From Balamuthia mandrillaris (Eukaryota; Discosea; Longamoebia; Balamuthiidae): DNA of 64,000 nucleotides. A program made the translations under genes and the position numbers. How positions within the stretch are numbered: position 1 is the stretch's first letter; the number at the start of each line of letters is the position of its first letter. The notes beneath the pieces are model-generated. The model made no database searches. It was given only the letters and a program-made list of their open reading frames with translations, and had not been told where the DNA came from. Below are positions 1 to 13,188 of this stretch, piece by piece. The DNA lies in assembly GCA_031835245.1 (NCBI GenBank), contig JAVKOQ010000097.1, forward strand, positions 62,001 through 126,000, in the 5' to 3' direction.

Positions 1-253
1 TGTTGTTTTTGTTGTTTGTTGTTTTGTTTATATTTTTTTTTCAAAGGAAAACAACAAAACAACTTACGGGCTTTATTTTCGTTGTCCCACCACCTTAGAG
101 CATACATTATGTACAAGCATAAAGGAAGATAAGTATAGCGGCATTCTTTGTGTTACAAGAGGGGAAGAGGGCGGCAAGCACCTCTGAGGTGATAAACGGA
201 AGGAGACGAAGAAGCACGATGAAAAGGAGGAGTAAGCAGAGGTAACGGGACGG

Positions 254-1300
254 TTAAGAAAAGTAGATTTTGGAAACCCGCTCGATGGGGGCAGAGCACA
301 TGGGGCATAGCTGTAGGTATTGGGAGCAAAAGAGACAAACTGCCACATGACCACAGTTGAGAAGGACGCTATCCATCGGCCGTTCAAAGCATATCTTGCA
401 ACACTTCTCGTCGTCCAGGTCGTCTTCCCGCAGGGGCTTGGTCGGTTTGCCTTGGTGCTTTCGTGCCCTTTTATCTTTGCTCTTTTCTTTCCGCTTGTTA
501 TTCTTAGCGTTCTGGCCAACTTCCTCCGCTTCCTCTTCATCGTCATCATCAGGCTCAGGGCCAGGATCGGTCGAGGTAGGGCTGCTCTCGCTGTGAAGGA
601 TATCATCCATGGAATCGGTATAAGCGGTGCCCTCCACCTTGTACTGATCACAAAAGAAACGCTCCATGAGCTTAACGATGGTGTCGTGTTTCTCTGCCTT
701 AGCTCTGAGAAGAGGGGTGGTGCCATTGCGGTCGCGGGCGGTGAGGTCACCCTTGTGCTCCAACAGGTATTGGGTAAGAGTCTCGTTGCCTTTGGCAGCT
801 GCCCAGTGGAGAGGGCTCCATCCATCCCCATCCTGCCGCAGCACGTCTGCCCCATTGCTCAGCAACAACTCGGCCAGCTTGTCGTGGCCACATTGGATGG
901 CCTCCGTCAGCACCGTCCGCTTGCTGTTTGGGTTGAGATAGTCAGCGTCGGCTCCATACTGCAGCAACAGTTCCGCTAGCGCCTCCTGGTTGTAGAGTAC
1001 GGCTTTGTAGAGAGGAGTTTGTCCCTTGTTGTCTGGTTGGCAGTTGGGGCTCAGCTGGTGATTCAGCAGCATGCGGCACATACTTCGGTTGCACATGCTG
1101 ACCGCCAAGTTTAGAAGTGTGTTGCCCTCCGCGTCCTGCATGCTGTCCAGGTTCACCCTTTTTGCGCTAGCCTGGCCACTGGCAGTGCGCCGCTGTTGGA
1201 CCAACAACTTGCTCAGTTTCTTCTCATCGCCATGCAGTATCGCCCGGAATGCTTTCTTTGAAAACTTGGAAGTGCTGCTGCTGCTGCTCCCGTTCCCCAT
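254..1300 (-). CDS. Ankyrin-repeat RING-finger E3 ubiquitin ligase, probably N-myristoylated
   Basis: Single-exon gene of 348 residues. The start MGNGSSSS fits the N-myristoylation consensus (Gly2, Ser6), so membrane anchoring is inferred. Residues about 55-220 hold four to five ankyrin repeats with typical TPL.A and G.DV-type turns. Next comes an acidic and lysine-rich linker with a run of Asp/Glu (about 240-290). The last 50 residues form a C3HC4 RING: CKIC, then C-G-H-V-A-V-C, then CPMC, followed by a short hydrophobic tail as in XIAP- and MUL1-type RINGs. The family transfers ubiquitin from an E2 to substrates bound by the ankyrin region; the substrate is unknown. An E2 gene (UBE2H type) lies 12 kb away, with no evidence of partnership. 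The start is the first ATG and is followed by the myristoyl motif. Confidence 0.85.
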   Translation of the reverse strand: MGNGSSSSSTSKFSKKAFRAILHGDEKKLSKLLVQQRRTASGQASAKRVNLDSMQDAEGNTLLNLAVSMCNRSMCRMLLNHQLSPNCQPDNKGQTPLYKAVLYNQEALAELLLQYGADADYLNPNSKRTVLTEAIQCGHDKLAELLLSNGADVLRQDGDGWSPLHWAAAKGNETLTQYLLEHKGDLTARDRNGTTPLLRAKAEKHDTIVKLMERFFCDQYKVEGTAYTDSMDDILHSESSPTSTDPGPEPDDDDEEEAEEVGQNAKNNKRKEKSKDKRARKHQGKPTKPLREDDLDDEKCCKICFERPMDSVLLNCGHVAVCLFCSQYLQLCPMCSAPIERVSKIYFS

Positions 1301-1482
1301 CTTCTCCTTCTGCTACTCTTTTATGCGTCCTGCTTCCTGCCACCTATATTACCACCGCTATGTAGCAGAGGCAGCGGTCGTGTGACACAACCTTCCTCCT
1401 CTTCTAGCTGTTGGGCGATACTACCAATAGCAGGCGATAAGCAGATCTGGAGGGGGCACGTGGCTGGCTCTTGTGCAAAGCA

Positions 1483-1513
<31 letters not shown>

Positions 1514-2012
1514 TCCACAGTAGTACAACTTGACTGGCCCAGCTGCTGCTGCTGCTGCTGCTGCTGCTTGCTGCTTGTGGTGGTTGTCCGGCCTCAAGCA
1601 GGTGGTTTGCAGTTGTACTTGTAGAGGAAGAGGTGTACTACCACCACACCACCCGGTTTGTCTTGACCGTCACTGCCGCCGCAGCTGGCTCAATATAACA
1701 CGCGGAGTTGGGGAGAAGGTTGTGTGCAAATAAACGTCTGTTGGGAGACCTTGCACTGCTTGCCACGCCGAATATGCTGTATGCGCTGCTCACGTAAATA
1801 GATCTTCCTGGTCAAGGAGGGGGAGTCTGATGAGCTGAGCCACCACAAGCAACGATGGTTCAGTTCTTCTTCTTCCGCCAGAAAAACCAAAAATACATTT
1901 AATGTCGACATGTTATTTTTGGTGTCTGGGCTGCCCTCCTCTCTCTGCCGTGCAGCTTCTTTTCTTGTTTGTTTGTTTTTTTTTCATTTTAAATAGATAT
2001 TAATCAGTAGGA
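1301..2012. repeat. Intergenic spacer with CCTG and CTG microsatellites
   Basis: Gap between the ankyrin-RING start and the 3' end of the phospholipase D fusion gene. A perfect CCTG tetranucleotide run lies at about 1483-1511 and a CTG run at about 1543-1568. A 73-codon frame on the minus strand (1690-1911) has no recognisable domain. I see no gene here. Confidence 0.6.
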
Positions 2013-5000
2013 TTAATAAAATACTTCGCTCTTTACAGCCATCAACTTGGTACCATCACCGACAGTAGGGGTCATGGACTCATACTCCAGAAAGAAGAGG
2101 GGGAAGTTGATGAGGTGGCCACGTATTTGCTTCAGCTCTTTGGCAACATCCTCGAGGGGCTTGCAACCTTCTGCTCTCAGCTTCCGCCACTGCTCCAAAG
2201 TCTTGGTGGTATCTCCTGGGTTATACGGAAACACTACATCGTACAGCACAGTATTGACGGAGGAGACCTCTTGCCAAAATTGAAGGCCCTCTCCAGGATC
2301 CTCTATCAAATGAAGGGCTTCCAATTCACTGGGGGTGCTGCATTCAATCAGTCCTAGATGCTCTCGCCACAGAGACATCCGCAGAGAATGACAGAAGCGG
2401 CCCACCATGAACGGCTTCTTATGCATGGAACCGTGCTCTAACTCGGTATCTGTGATTTTAACGGCTATCTCGCTGTCGTTGGTACCCATCATACTGTCCA
2501 AATAGAGCATCGAATTCCAAGGTAAGGCTTTTTTTTCTTTATCAGACAAATGAGCCAAAGCAACACTCAACTAACCTTCTGTCATTTATGTTGGCAGAGC
2601 CAATGATGGCGTATTTGTCATCCACAATCATAGTCTTGGTATGGACATAGACCTGGTGGGTTACTGCTCCATTCAACAATTCTCCATGGTTCCGCAGTGC
2701 ATGGAAAGATATATATTGACGCACAGCCCCCGCTGTTACTGTGTAGCCCAAAAGGTAAAAGGAAAATCTGTTAGCACAAACGCAAACATATAATTTTCAT
2801 AGCGAAAGTATACGAACAGCCATAGTTATCTTGCAAAAACCCTAAGATGGAATCAGGGCCACGAACAATGGTATCAAATTGTCTGCATAGACATGGACAG
2901 TGAGAAAAAAACAGAAAACAAGGGAGGGAGAAATCGAGAGTACTATACAGTTTCATGATGAAACGAGTCTCCATGGTTTCAAAGCTTGCATCAGGGTGGA
3001 CAGGTAATACCACAACCACATGAAAAGGTTTTTCCTCTTCTATAGCCCGCACAACACGCCGCAGTAAGGCAGAAGCTATAGCATTGGAAGGTCCTTTAGC
3101 CGTATCTGAGATGAAGTACTGATTCTCTATGTAAATAAAGTGCTCCGCCCGAGTTATCAAGTCTACATAGGCATTTTGAATTGAGGATTCCACGCGATGC
3201 CCTCCTGACCATGGGCTTATGGACCGCAGAATTTGTGCATGACCTTTTTTGAACACAGACACCATCTATTGGCAACAAGCAAGCAAGCAAACAAACAAGG
3301 GATACGTACAAGAGATAGGCGGTGATTCTTGGGAGAAAGGAAGCTTGGGTCTGCGTATTTTCTTTGCAACCTTATCTCGTTCTATCCTTGCCCCATCAGA
3401 AATGTGCAATGTTTTTTTGATTTTGTCCCTAAAGCCTTCTTCCTCGCTACTGTCGTCCTCAGAAGCAGCTGCATCACTCATCTTACTTCCCTCCTTTGCA
3501 TCATCGCTGTGATGATGCCGTATGTCCTTAATTCGTTTTCTCATCTGTTCCTTGTCTAACTTCCATTTCTTTTTCTTTTGAGGTTCTTTCTCTCCTGACG
3601 AAGTAAATTCAGGCGTTGCCATGAACGCTCCTTTCTCCTCTTCTCCGTTCGTTTGGCTCTGATCCTCCTCTGCGCCAATTACGGTACTATCTTGTGGGGT
3701 AATAAGAGGGGATTGCGATGGCTCAAGACCATCCTTGTCCTTTTTTTTCCGTTTCCAAGGGCGACGCTTTTCCACGGAGTCCTTTCCTGGCTGCAACGAT
3801 TCGTCAGCTTGGATAGTTGGCGCTCGGTGTTCCACAGATTGTCCGTCACTGGAAGCTGTCTCAGCTGCTTGTTCACTTTCTATTTCCCTTCCATGCTCTT
3901 TGGACGAAGGAGCGGCATCATCTCCTGGCTCTAATGCTGTCTCGGTCTTGTCTTTTTTCGTACTTATCTTTGGCTTCCACCGCCGAGCTGGCTTTTCTTC
4001 TGTGGAGGGCGTATCTTTTTCTTTTTGTTCCCGCACCCATTCCTTTTGCTGCTTTCTTATCTTCTTCTTTAATTCACGGTCTTCTTTCTGCTTTTCTGTC
4101 TTGAATTTGATCTTCTCAAGGAACGTCATCTCTTCCTTTGGGGGTGTTGCTTTAGAAGTAACCTGCAACAAATTGCCATCGACATCGCGGAAAGGATTGG
4201 GAATAGGTAGAATGAATCCAATGTCGAAAGCTTGCAGCTTCTTCTTCGAATAAGCAGCCCGATGGTGGTTCCATCTCTGAATGAAGTTGTGCGCCACGTC
4301 AATAGCAGCCTCCCCACCTATTTTTATTGCGAAGAAAAACAAATAAGCAAAGAAAGATTGAGCGATAAAATATCAGAGGAACAGTACTGATGGACATGTG
4401 GATATCGTGCCAAGGCATTCGTGGAATGGTGTCTCGATCAAGCGTATTGACATAAGGCTGCTTGAAAGTTGTGGCTTCCTCGGCAGGATTGTGATAGTCC
4501 TTTCCAGGCCAGCGATATGCAAGATGGCAGTCATCTGTCACAGAATGATTGTGTTCGTCCCATCGCCCAAAACAGAGATCAAGGCCTCCCAGAAAGGCTT
4601 TGATACGATCAGTGCCGTAGTCCACAACGAGGCTTTTTTGGTGGTGGCTCCAGGAATTTGGAGGTATTGGGCCTTTATACATTGGATGTGTCAGAACTTT
4701 GATGTTAGGATGAAGCCGCATGAGCCTCTTTTTGGTGGAAATGCTGCCTAATTCCATTACTATCTCAGGCTCTCTCCATAACAGAATGAAAAATTTGATC
4801 CCTTGTCTAGCTTTTGTGAGCATGAGTCGGTCCAAGCGATCATCTGCACTCACGGGAGGGTCTCGCTGCATATAGATATCAGGCACCATCCACCAGTCCG
4901 TAATAAATACTCGTTCCTGCGCTCCTTCTATCGCCCGCTTGATGGCAAGGAATGTCGCTTTGCCGTCTACATACCACTCAGCCAAACTGTCGCTGCGCGG

Positions 5001-8000
5001 TGCAGCAAACGAGTTGTACTTATTGCCTATTGAGCTTGCATTAGCACTGAATCGAAAAGTATAAACACAAACAATAAAACAAAATAACATACGAGGATTG
5101 GCCCAATAGCGAAGAGCGGCTGCCCATTTAGTGGACTTCATCAGGCTGGAGGTGCAAAACTCAAGCGTGAAGGTGGGACTGTCCAACAGGAACGCTTTCT
5201 CGTTTTTGATAATCCTTTCTACAGTAGTTCCTTCCAATGCTATTACCTACCAAGAATCTGTAAATAAATACATGATCAAAAGGGTAGAAATTGGCAAGCC
5301 AGCCCAAAGCCCATTGTATAGTACCTCTTTCACCGTTCTTGTGGGCGGAGAGTTGGATTCATCATCCTCATCATCGCTTGAACGTTTTTTCCTCGGAGTG
5401 TTATGGCGAGGCTCATCATAGATGACGATAAAGCCCTCTAAAACTTCAGCATACTTTTCAACATAGCTACCATTTTCCTTGAGCAGAAGGTTGCCTTTCT
5501 TGTTTTGTACGTAGATGAGGGGTTCGTAGCCGATGCTCACTGAGAATGGGGAGAGGTCCTTTTGAACCAGTTCTTTGCTGGATAAGCTATTGAGAGAAGG
5601 ATTCATAAGGGAAGAGGGGCCGATGACGTCTTCTTGCTCCAAAAGTTTCTGTACACTTGGTGGAATGGTTCGTCCAGGACCAAACAGCTGCTGAGAGGCC
5701 GCCGTTATGGTTGACTCTTTGCCACCGCGAGGGGACTTGGGAGCGGTTGAGCCAAGGCTGCTAGGAATAAGGCTTTGGTTGGAGAAGGAAGCACTATGGC
5801 CCCTGGTCATCTGCCCATTAGTTGATGCTTGTGCAGCTGATAGGTCCTCGCCAGCAGCGGCTATCATCGAGATGTGGTTCTTCCACACAAGTTTGAGGTG
5901 CTCAAGGGAATTCTTCGCTTTGTACGGCTTTTGCAAAAAGGCCTTTTCCATTTTGAGTTGTTTGTGCAGTTCCTCGAAGCTATTGTAGATGCGAGAATTG
6001 TACTTGAAGCGCAAGGTTCGGCGGCCGGTAGGGTTAGCATAGTGGTGATTGCTGATAAGGTTGAGAAGCTTTTGGTTTGCTGTTAATGCGGGTGCAACCA
6101 AAGCACTTTTGGATTCTTCATCTATCTCTCTGGTAAAGCGAACGTTGGTGATATGAGTTGTAAGCCGGGTTTTCTTTCCCTCCTTTTTCTCTTCGACTTT
6201 GGCAATCCACGATACAGCAAATTCTCCTGGTCGTGAACTGAACCGAAACAAGAACGTTCCTCGTTTGTGGCCCGATAGCAGAAGCTTTGCCTCTTCCTGT
6301 GACTTGATGACTTGGAAAAATCTTTGAAATCAACCAGTGCTGAGTTAGCAAGGATCAAATAACGGTAGTGGTGTTGGTGGACGTACGGGTGTCCCATGAT
6401 GCTGAACACCTATGTTGGCAATTATTCCACAACATCAGCGGTTCGTAGCAAAGAGGTTAGTTTCGTGGACGAGGTGAGACGGAATTCCGAGTGAAATACT
6501 TACGTCTCGCATAATATCTGGGTCACGAGGCGGAGACATTGGAAACCATTTTAAGAATTGCAGGTATTTCAACAGATAAACACTGCCCACTAGCTCTGAT
6601 TTGATAAGCACAACGTTTTCAAAGTCTTTTAGATTTCGCTTGTGTTTAAAACGCTTCTCGAGTTCTTTTGGCGGCAGGCTCAGTGTCCCTTTCAAGTCCC
6701 ATTCCGCTGGAATATGAGGTTTTAAAGGATGAAAACTGTGAGCATAAAAGACAGCAAGTCTAAAAAGAAAACACAAAACAAAACAAAAGAAATGATAGTA
6801 ACACAAATACAATCAACCCAGTGCTGATAAGTACCTAATAATTCGTGCATCATCATCAATGCAAGAATGTTAGACAACTTAGGATCGCCCTTCTCTGGGG
6901 GTATCTGGTGGGGTTTCAAAGGCGGTTCTCCTAAATGTTGAACGTAGAAGGCTTGGTAGAAGCTGTCCCACTCAACTATAAAAGGCATCCCACTTTCATC
7001 ATCCAGATACTGATCTGAGTCGTGTTTTCGCTTCCTTTCTGACTTGTGGTGAGATGAATGCCTCTTTTTTGTCTTTTGCTTCTTCGACTCTTTGCTCCTT
7101 TTCTTTGTGTTGTGCTTGGTCTTGCTTTTGTTCTTACTTGCGCGTTCTTCCTCGCCCTTTGCATCATTCCCGTTTGTTGAATCTGCGTGTTTACCTTCTG
7201 TATCAGCTTTCGTACTCTTGCGCTTTTTTCGTTTCTTTATTTTGCTCTCCTCTGTTGTCGTAGTTGATCTACCGTTAGCAAACTTGGCAGTTTGAACTTG
7301 TAAGGCGTCCATCCAAACACTTTTGGCATATTTGTCTTGAATGAGAATCTGTGGGAGAAGCTCGTTTAAGGATTTGCATATCCTTCCGAAGGAAGGCCGC
7401 AACTCACTTCGCTGTTGCAAGCACTCACGAACAAGGTCTAGAAGTAGACGCTTGGCTTCCGGGTTGCCTTCTTCTTCCTCTTCACCCTTCAGCATTGTAT
7501 CAGCGGTAAAATCCTGAGGCAGCTCGTAGGCCAGACCACGTTGCTGGTAGGTGCGTTTGAAGTCCTCCTTCGTTCCTTTGAAAAGGTCTTTCACCCGGAC
7601 GCCAGCTAGCAGCTCAAACAAAAGTACACCGAAGGAATACACGTCTGCTTTTTGATACCGCTCTTCTGTGTCTTGCTCGTCCTTCTTGCTGCTAGTTTCC
7701 TTACCATCATTTTCACTCTCACTTGACCTGTTGTCCGAACTACGATTCAAAGTTCCACTGCCGATCATACCATTGTCATCCAACTCGGGAGCCATGTGAT
7801 ACGGGTCCTGCTCGATGGGAAGCATCCGGGCAATGGCATAGTTGCAAATTTTGAACTGCTTCGTTTCTTGGTTGACCTAATCGGTCAGTAGAGTGGGGCA
7901 GAGGAGGGATGGAATACATCAGGATTAGCTACCTAGTGGGTGATGAACTAGCAACAGACCCAACAAAAAAAACAAACAAAAACAAAATAAAATACAGACA

Positions 8001-8453
8001 CTTACGCACCATGAAGTTTTCAAGGCTGAGGTCTCCATGACAAAGGCCGTTACGATGAAGGGCATTCATGCCATTGGCACAGGCACTTGCCATCTGCATT
8101 CGTACCAACAGCGGCAGCTCTGAGTCAGACTTGAGCAACGAGTCTGTGTCCACCATATCCGTTAGATGCTCGTTAAGCAACAAAACCTCAAAGGAATCGT
8201 AGGTTCTGGTCCTTGTACTTGGTGAGGGGGCCAACGTTGAGACAGCAAAAGAGGAGGAGGGAGTGGGGCAGGAAGGAGTCTCTCCTCCTGCAATAGCAGC
8301 TGCAGTGGCACCAGAAACAGCTTCGGCAGGCGTTGCTGAAACTCCTGCTTCTCCTCCTGCAGTGGTACGTGGAGTCAGCTGAAGCAGTTCTTCCTCCGGT
8401 TGACTAATCACTATTCCCTCAATGGCCACTAGGTGAGCGTGGCGTATGGTCCT

Positions 8454-8493
<40 letters not shown>

Positions 8494-8930
8494 GAAGTGA
8501 GGACATAGTAAGCGTGCATGTTGTTCTCAGCAAGCAAATGTAGTAGGACAAGGAGGCCTTTTACGAACTTTAAACGGGAGATCATATGCTTGGCACGTTC
8601 AGCACGCTCCTCAGTAATCCTGAGAACTTTGACAGAGACGGTGGTGTCATTCCAACGGGCGACCCTTCGAGAGGTGACCGACAGTCCTCCTGCTATGCTT
8701 TGGCGAAGGGCTTCCCCATGCTGTTGGGAAGAGAGAAGGAGGCTCTTCTTTTGCTTGCGCGCCGCAGCCGGTGGCGAGTTTAGCTGCGTTGTGAACTCAA
8801 CAGCCTCTTCCAGAGCCCACAGCTCCTCTGGCACGAACGGTGGTCTTTCTTCGCGTTGTAGCAGCTCCTCCAGCAGCGGCCACGACACTTCTCCTTGCGG
8901 AGGGAGGTCCTTGGCCCGCACTGAAAACAT
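2013..8930 (-). CDS. Shk-like pseudokinase - SH2 - PH - phospholipase D fusion protein
   Basis: Thirteen exons by my reading: 8930-8569, 8451-8010, 7876-6835, 6706-6504, 6409-6387, 6321-5325, 5246-5093, 5026-4388, 4317-3310, 3243-2949, 2882-2818, 2738-2576, 2493-2013. They sum to 5874 bases, exactly 1958 codons, and all twelve introns are GT-AG. Order: kinase-like domain (about 78-420) with beta3 Lys101, HGD loop 259-261 and Asn266, but N-Y-A at 280-282 in place of DFG and no Gly-rich loop; a Lys-rich linker; a Shk-type helical linker and SH2 (about 540-824) with GTFLFRF and the phosphotyrosine-binding Arg near 716; a PH-like region (about 970-1065); then PLD with two intact HxKxxxxD motifs, near residues 1203 and 1775, separated by a charged insert of about 270 residues. 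PLD hydrolyses phosphatidylcholine to phosphatidic acid. The 997-base exon 6 runs unbroken from the SH2 core into the PLD PH region, which argues for one gene. An upstream in-frame ATG at 9005 is possible. Confidence 0.82.
8452..8568 (-). repeat. Intron with (CT)n microsatellite
   Basis: First intron of the pseudokinase-PLD gene. The plus strand shows about 17 GA units at 8460-8493, so the coding strand carries (CT)n just before the acceptor, where it doubles as the polypyrimidine tract. The donor is GTTCGT. That choice restores frame with the acceptor at 8452 and joins helix C of the kinase fold. Confidence 0.7.
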
Positions 8931-9197
8931 CTCTGCTGGGTGTGGTTGGGAGCAAGCAAACCAACCAAGCCTGCCCTGCCCTGCCTGCCACTTGTGAGTA
9001 TGCACACTGAGCCACTTGCTGCTGCTGCTGCTGTTGGCTCTATTTTTTAATGCATTTATTTATTTATTGAATGATTTAAAATCGGTTTTTATTAATAAAA
9101 AATTTAATTATTTTGTGGGGCTGTTCTGTTGCTGTTCTGGCGGTCGACTTGGCCACCACAACGAGCACACCTCTTTTCTGGTCCTGCAGTAGTGTGA

Positions 9198-11643
<2,446 letters not shown>

Positions 11644-11977
11644 TATTTTTTGTTTCTTTCTTGCTGCTGCTGCTGCTGCTTGGCCTCTGTTTGGTGAGGC
11701 GTGCCAGCAATCAACAGCAACTTGCGCCGAGGTTCATGTCGTCGCGGGATGCCTGAGGGGTTGGTCAAGAACAAAAACAAACCAAAAATTCTGGAGCCGC
11801 GAGTAAGCAAGCAAGTAGCAGTCGAGGGAAAAGTAAGAAGAGAGAATAGGTGGCTGCTGCTGGTGCTGGTGGTTGTTGCTCGTTCCACAACAAATCTGTG
11901 GAACTACTTGTCGCTTTTTTTGCCGCCCCTTGTTCCTTGTCTGCTTCTAGCGACTACACAACGTTTTACTGTTCATC

Positions 11978-12790
11978 ATGCTCAAATCATTTTTCGACTC
12001 GGTGTTGGAGTGGTTCCGTAGTCTCTTCTGGAAGCAAGAGATGGAACTGACTCTGGTGGGTTTGCAGAACTCTGGCAAAACCACGTTGGTCAACGTCATC
12101 GCCGTACGTGTTTTTTCTGCACCCATTTATTTTGTTTTTTTTTTGTTTTTTTTTTTTTTGCGTCGCTTCTCTCTTGTCTCACTGGTTTGTTTCTGCCCCC
12201 CGCAGAGCGGTCAATTCAAGGAAGACATGATCCCCACCGTTGGCTTCAATATGAAAAAAGTAACCAAAGGAAATGTTACCATAAAGTTGTGGGATATTGG
12301 GGGTCAACCTCGTTTCCGAAGCATGTGGGAGCGATACTGTCGAGGTGTTAATGCTATCGTGTATGTACCCTTGCTAACCACCACCTCTTCAAGAAGTCTC
12401 ACTTCTCGCCATCTTATCTTCTTACCGACCTGCTTTTGCAAATGAATAGTTTCGTCGTTGACTCGGCTGACCACGAGAAGTTTGAAACCGCAAAGAAAGA
12501 GTTGAACGACCTTATGGCCAAACCACCTCTTGCTAACATACCATTGCTCGTACTGGCCAACAAGAACGACCTCTCCGAAGCTGTTGGTGTGCATGATATC
12601 ATCGAGAATTTGTACGTCTCACCCCTTCCTTCGTTCTTCTTCGTCTTCTTCTTCTTGTTCTTCTTCGTTCTTCTTGTTCTTCTTCTTGTTCTTCTTCTTC
12701 GTTCTTCTTCTTTCTTCTTTCTTCTTTCTTCTTCTTCTTCTTCTTTCTTCTTCTTCTTCTTCTTCTTCTTCTTCTTCTTCTTCTTCTTCT

Positions 12791-12837
<47 letters not shown>

Positions 12838-13015
12838 AGCTGATGAAACTGGGTAATGTATTCATACTAAATTTCGTGGATGTGTGTAATGCAACAGGGA
12901 CTTGGAGTCCATTACAGGGCGTGAGGTGTGTTGCTATTCTATTTCTGCCAAGAACAATGTTAACATTGACAAGACGTTGGAATGGCTTTGCAAGCACTCC
13001 AAATCTGCCAGCTAA
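11978..13015 (+). CDS. ARL8: ARL8 small GTPase
   Basis: Four exons (11978-12103, 12206-12360, 12450-12611, 12898-13015) give 186 residues, the exact length of animal ARL8. The N-terminal amphipathic helix [18 protein letters not shown] is followed by GLQNSGKT (P-loop), the switch-I region [27 protein letters not shown] (switch II, near-identical to ARL8), NKNDL (guanine specificity) and SISAK. In other eukaryotes ARL8 sits on lysosomes and recruits kinesin adaptors and HOPS for lysosome positioning and fusion. ARL8 lacks the Gly2 myristoylation of ARFs, and the second residue here is Leu. Intron 3 holds a 220-bp (TTC)n tract on the coding strand. Confidence 0.95.
12612..12838. repeat. (TTC)n tract in ARL8 intron 3
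   Basis: More than 200 bp of TTC/CTT repeats with scattered GTT and TTTC variants on the coding strand. The acceptor lies 60 bp further on, after a repeat-free stretch. Long poly-Phe and poly-Ser frames here are artefacts. Confidence 0.9.
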
Positions 13016-13188
13016 ATTCTTTGCTGTTGTAACACAATTAATCTTGCCTTTCTTTACGTTATGCTGGCTTCTTTTCTTTGTTTGTTTCAAAGCGTTCACA
13101 ACATGAAGAAAAGAATATTTATAAGTGAAAAGCTATGCACAAAGGAAAAACCCGATCGAGTCACCGTGAACTACTTGAGAGGCTTGTC

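Noticed and set aside
320-979. Plus-strand ORF of 219 residues
   Set aside because: Antisense shadow of the ankyrin-RING gene; composition lacks any domain.
1690-1911. 73-codon minus-strand ORF with ATG
   Set aside because: No domain, low complexity neighbours and no splice context; it could be chance.
2013-9005. Two genes: a PLD (2013-about 5700) and a kinase-SH2 gene (about 5700-9005)
   Set aside because: Exon 6 is one open frame spanning both modules, I see no plausible internal promoter or stop, and the exon sum is divisible by three only as a whole.
12436-12856. Plus-strand ORFs ending in long poly-Phe or poly-Ser
   Set aside because: They read through ARL8 exon 3 into the (TTC)n intron.
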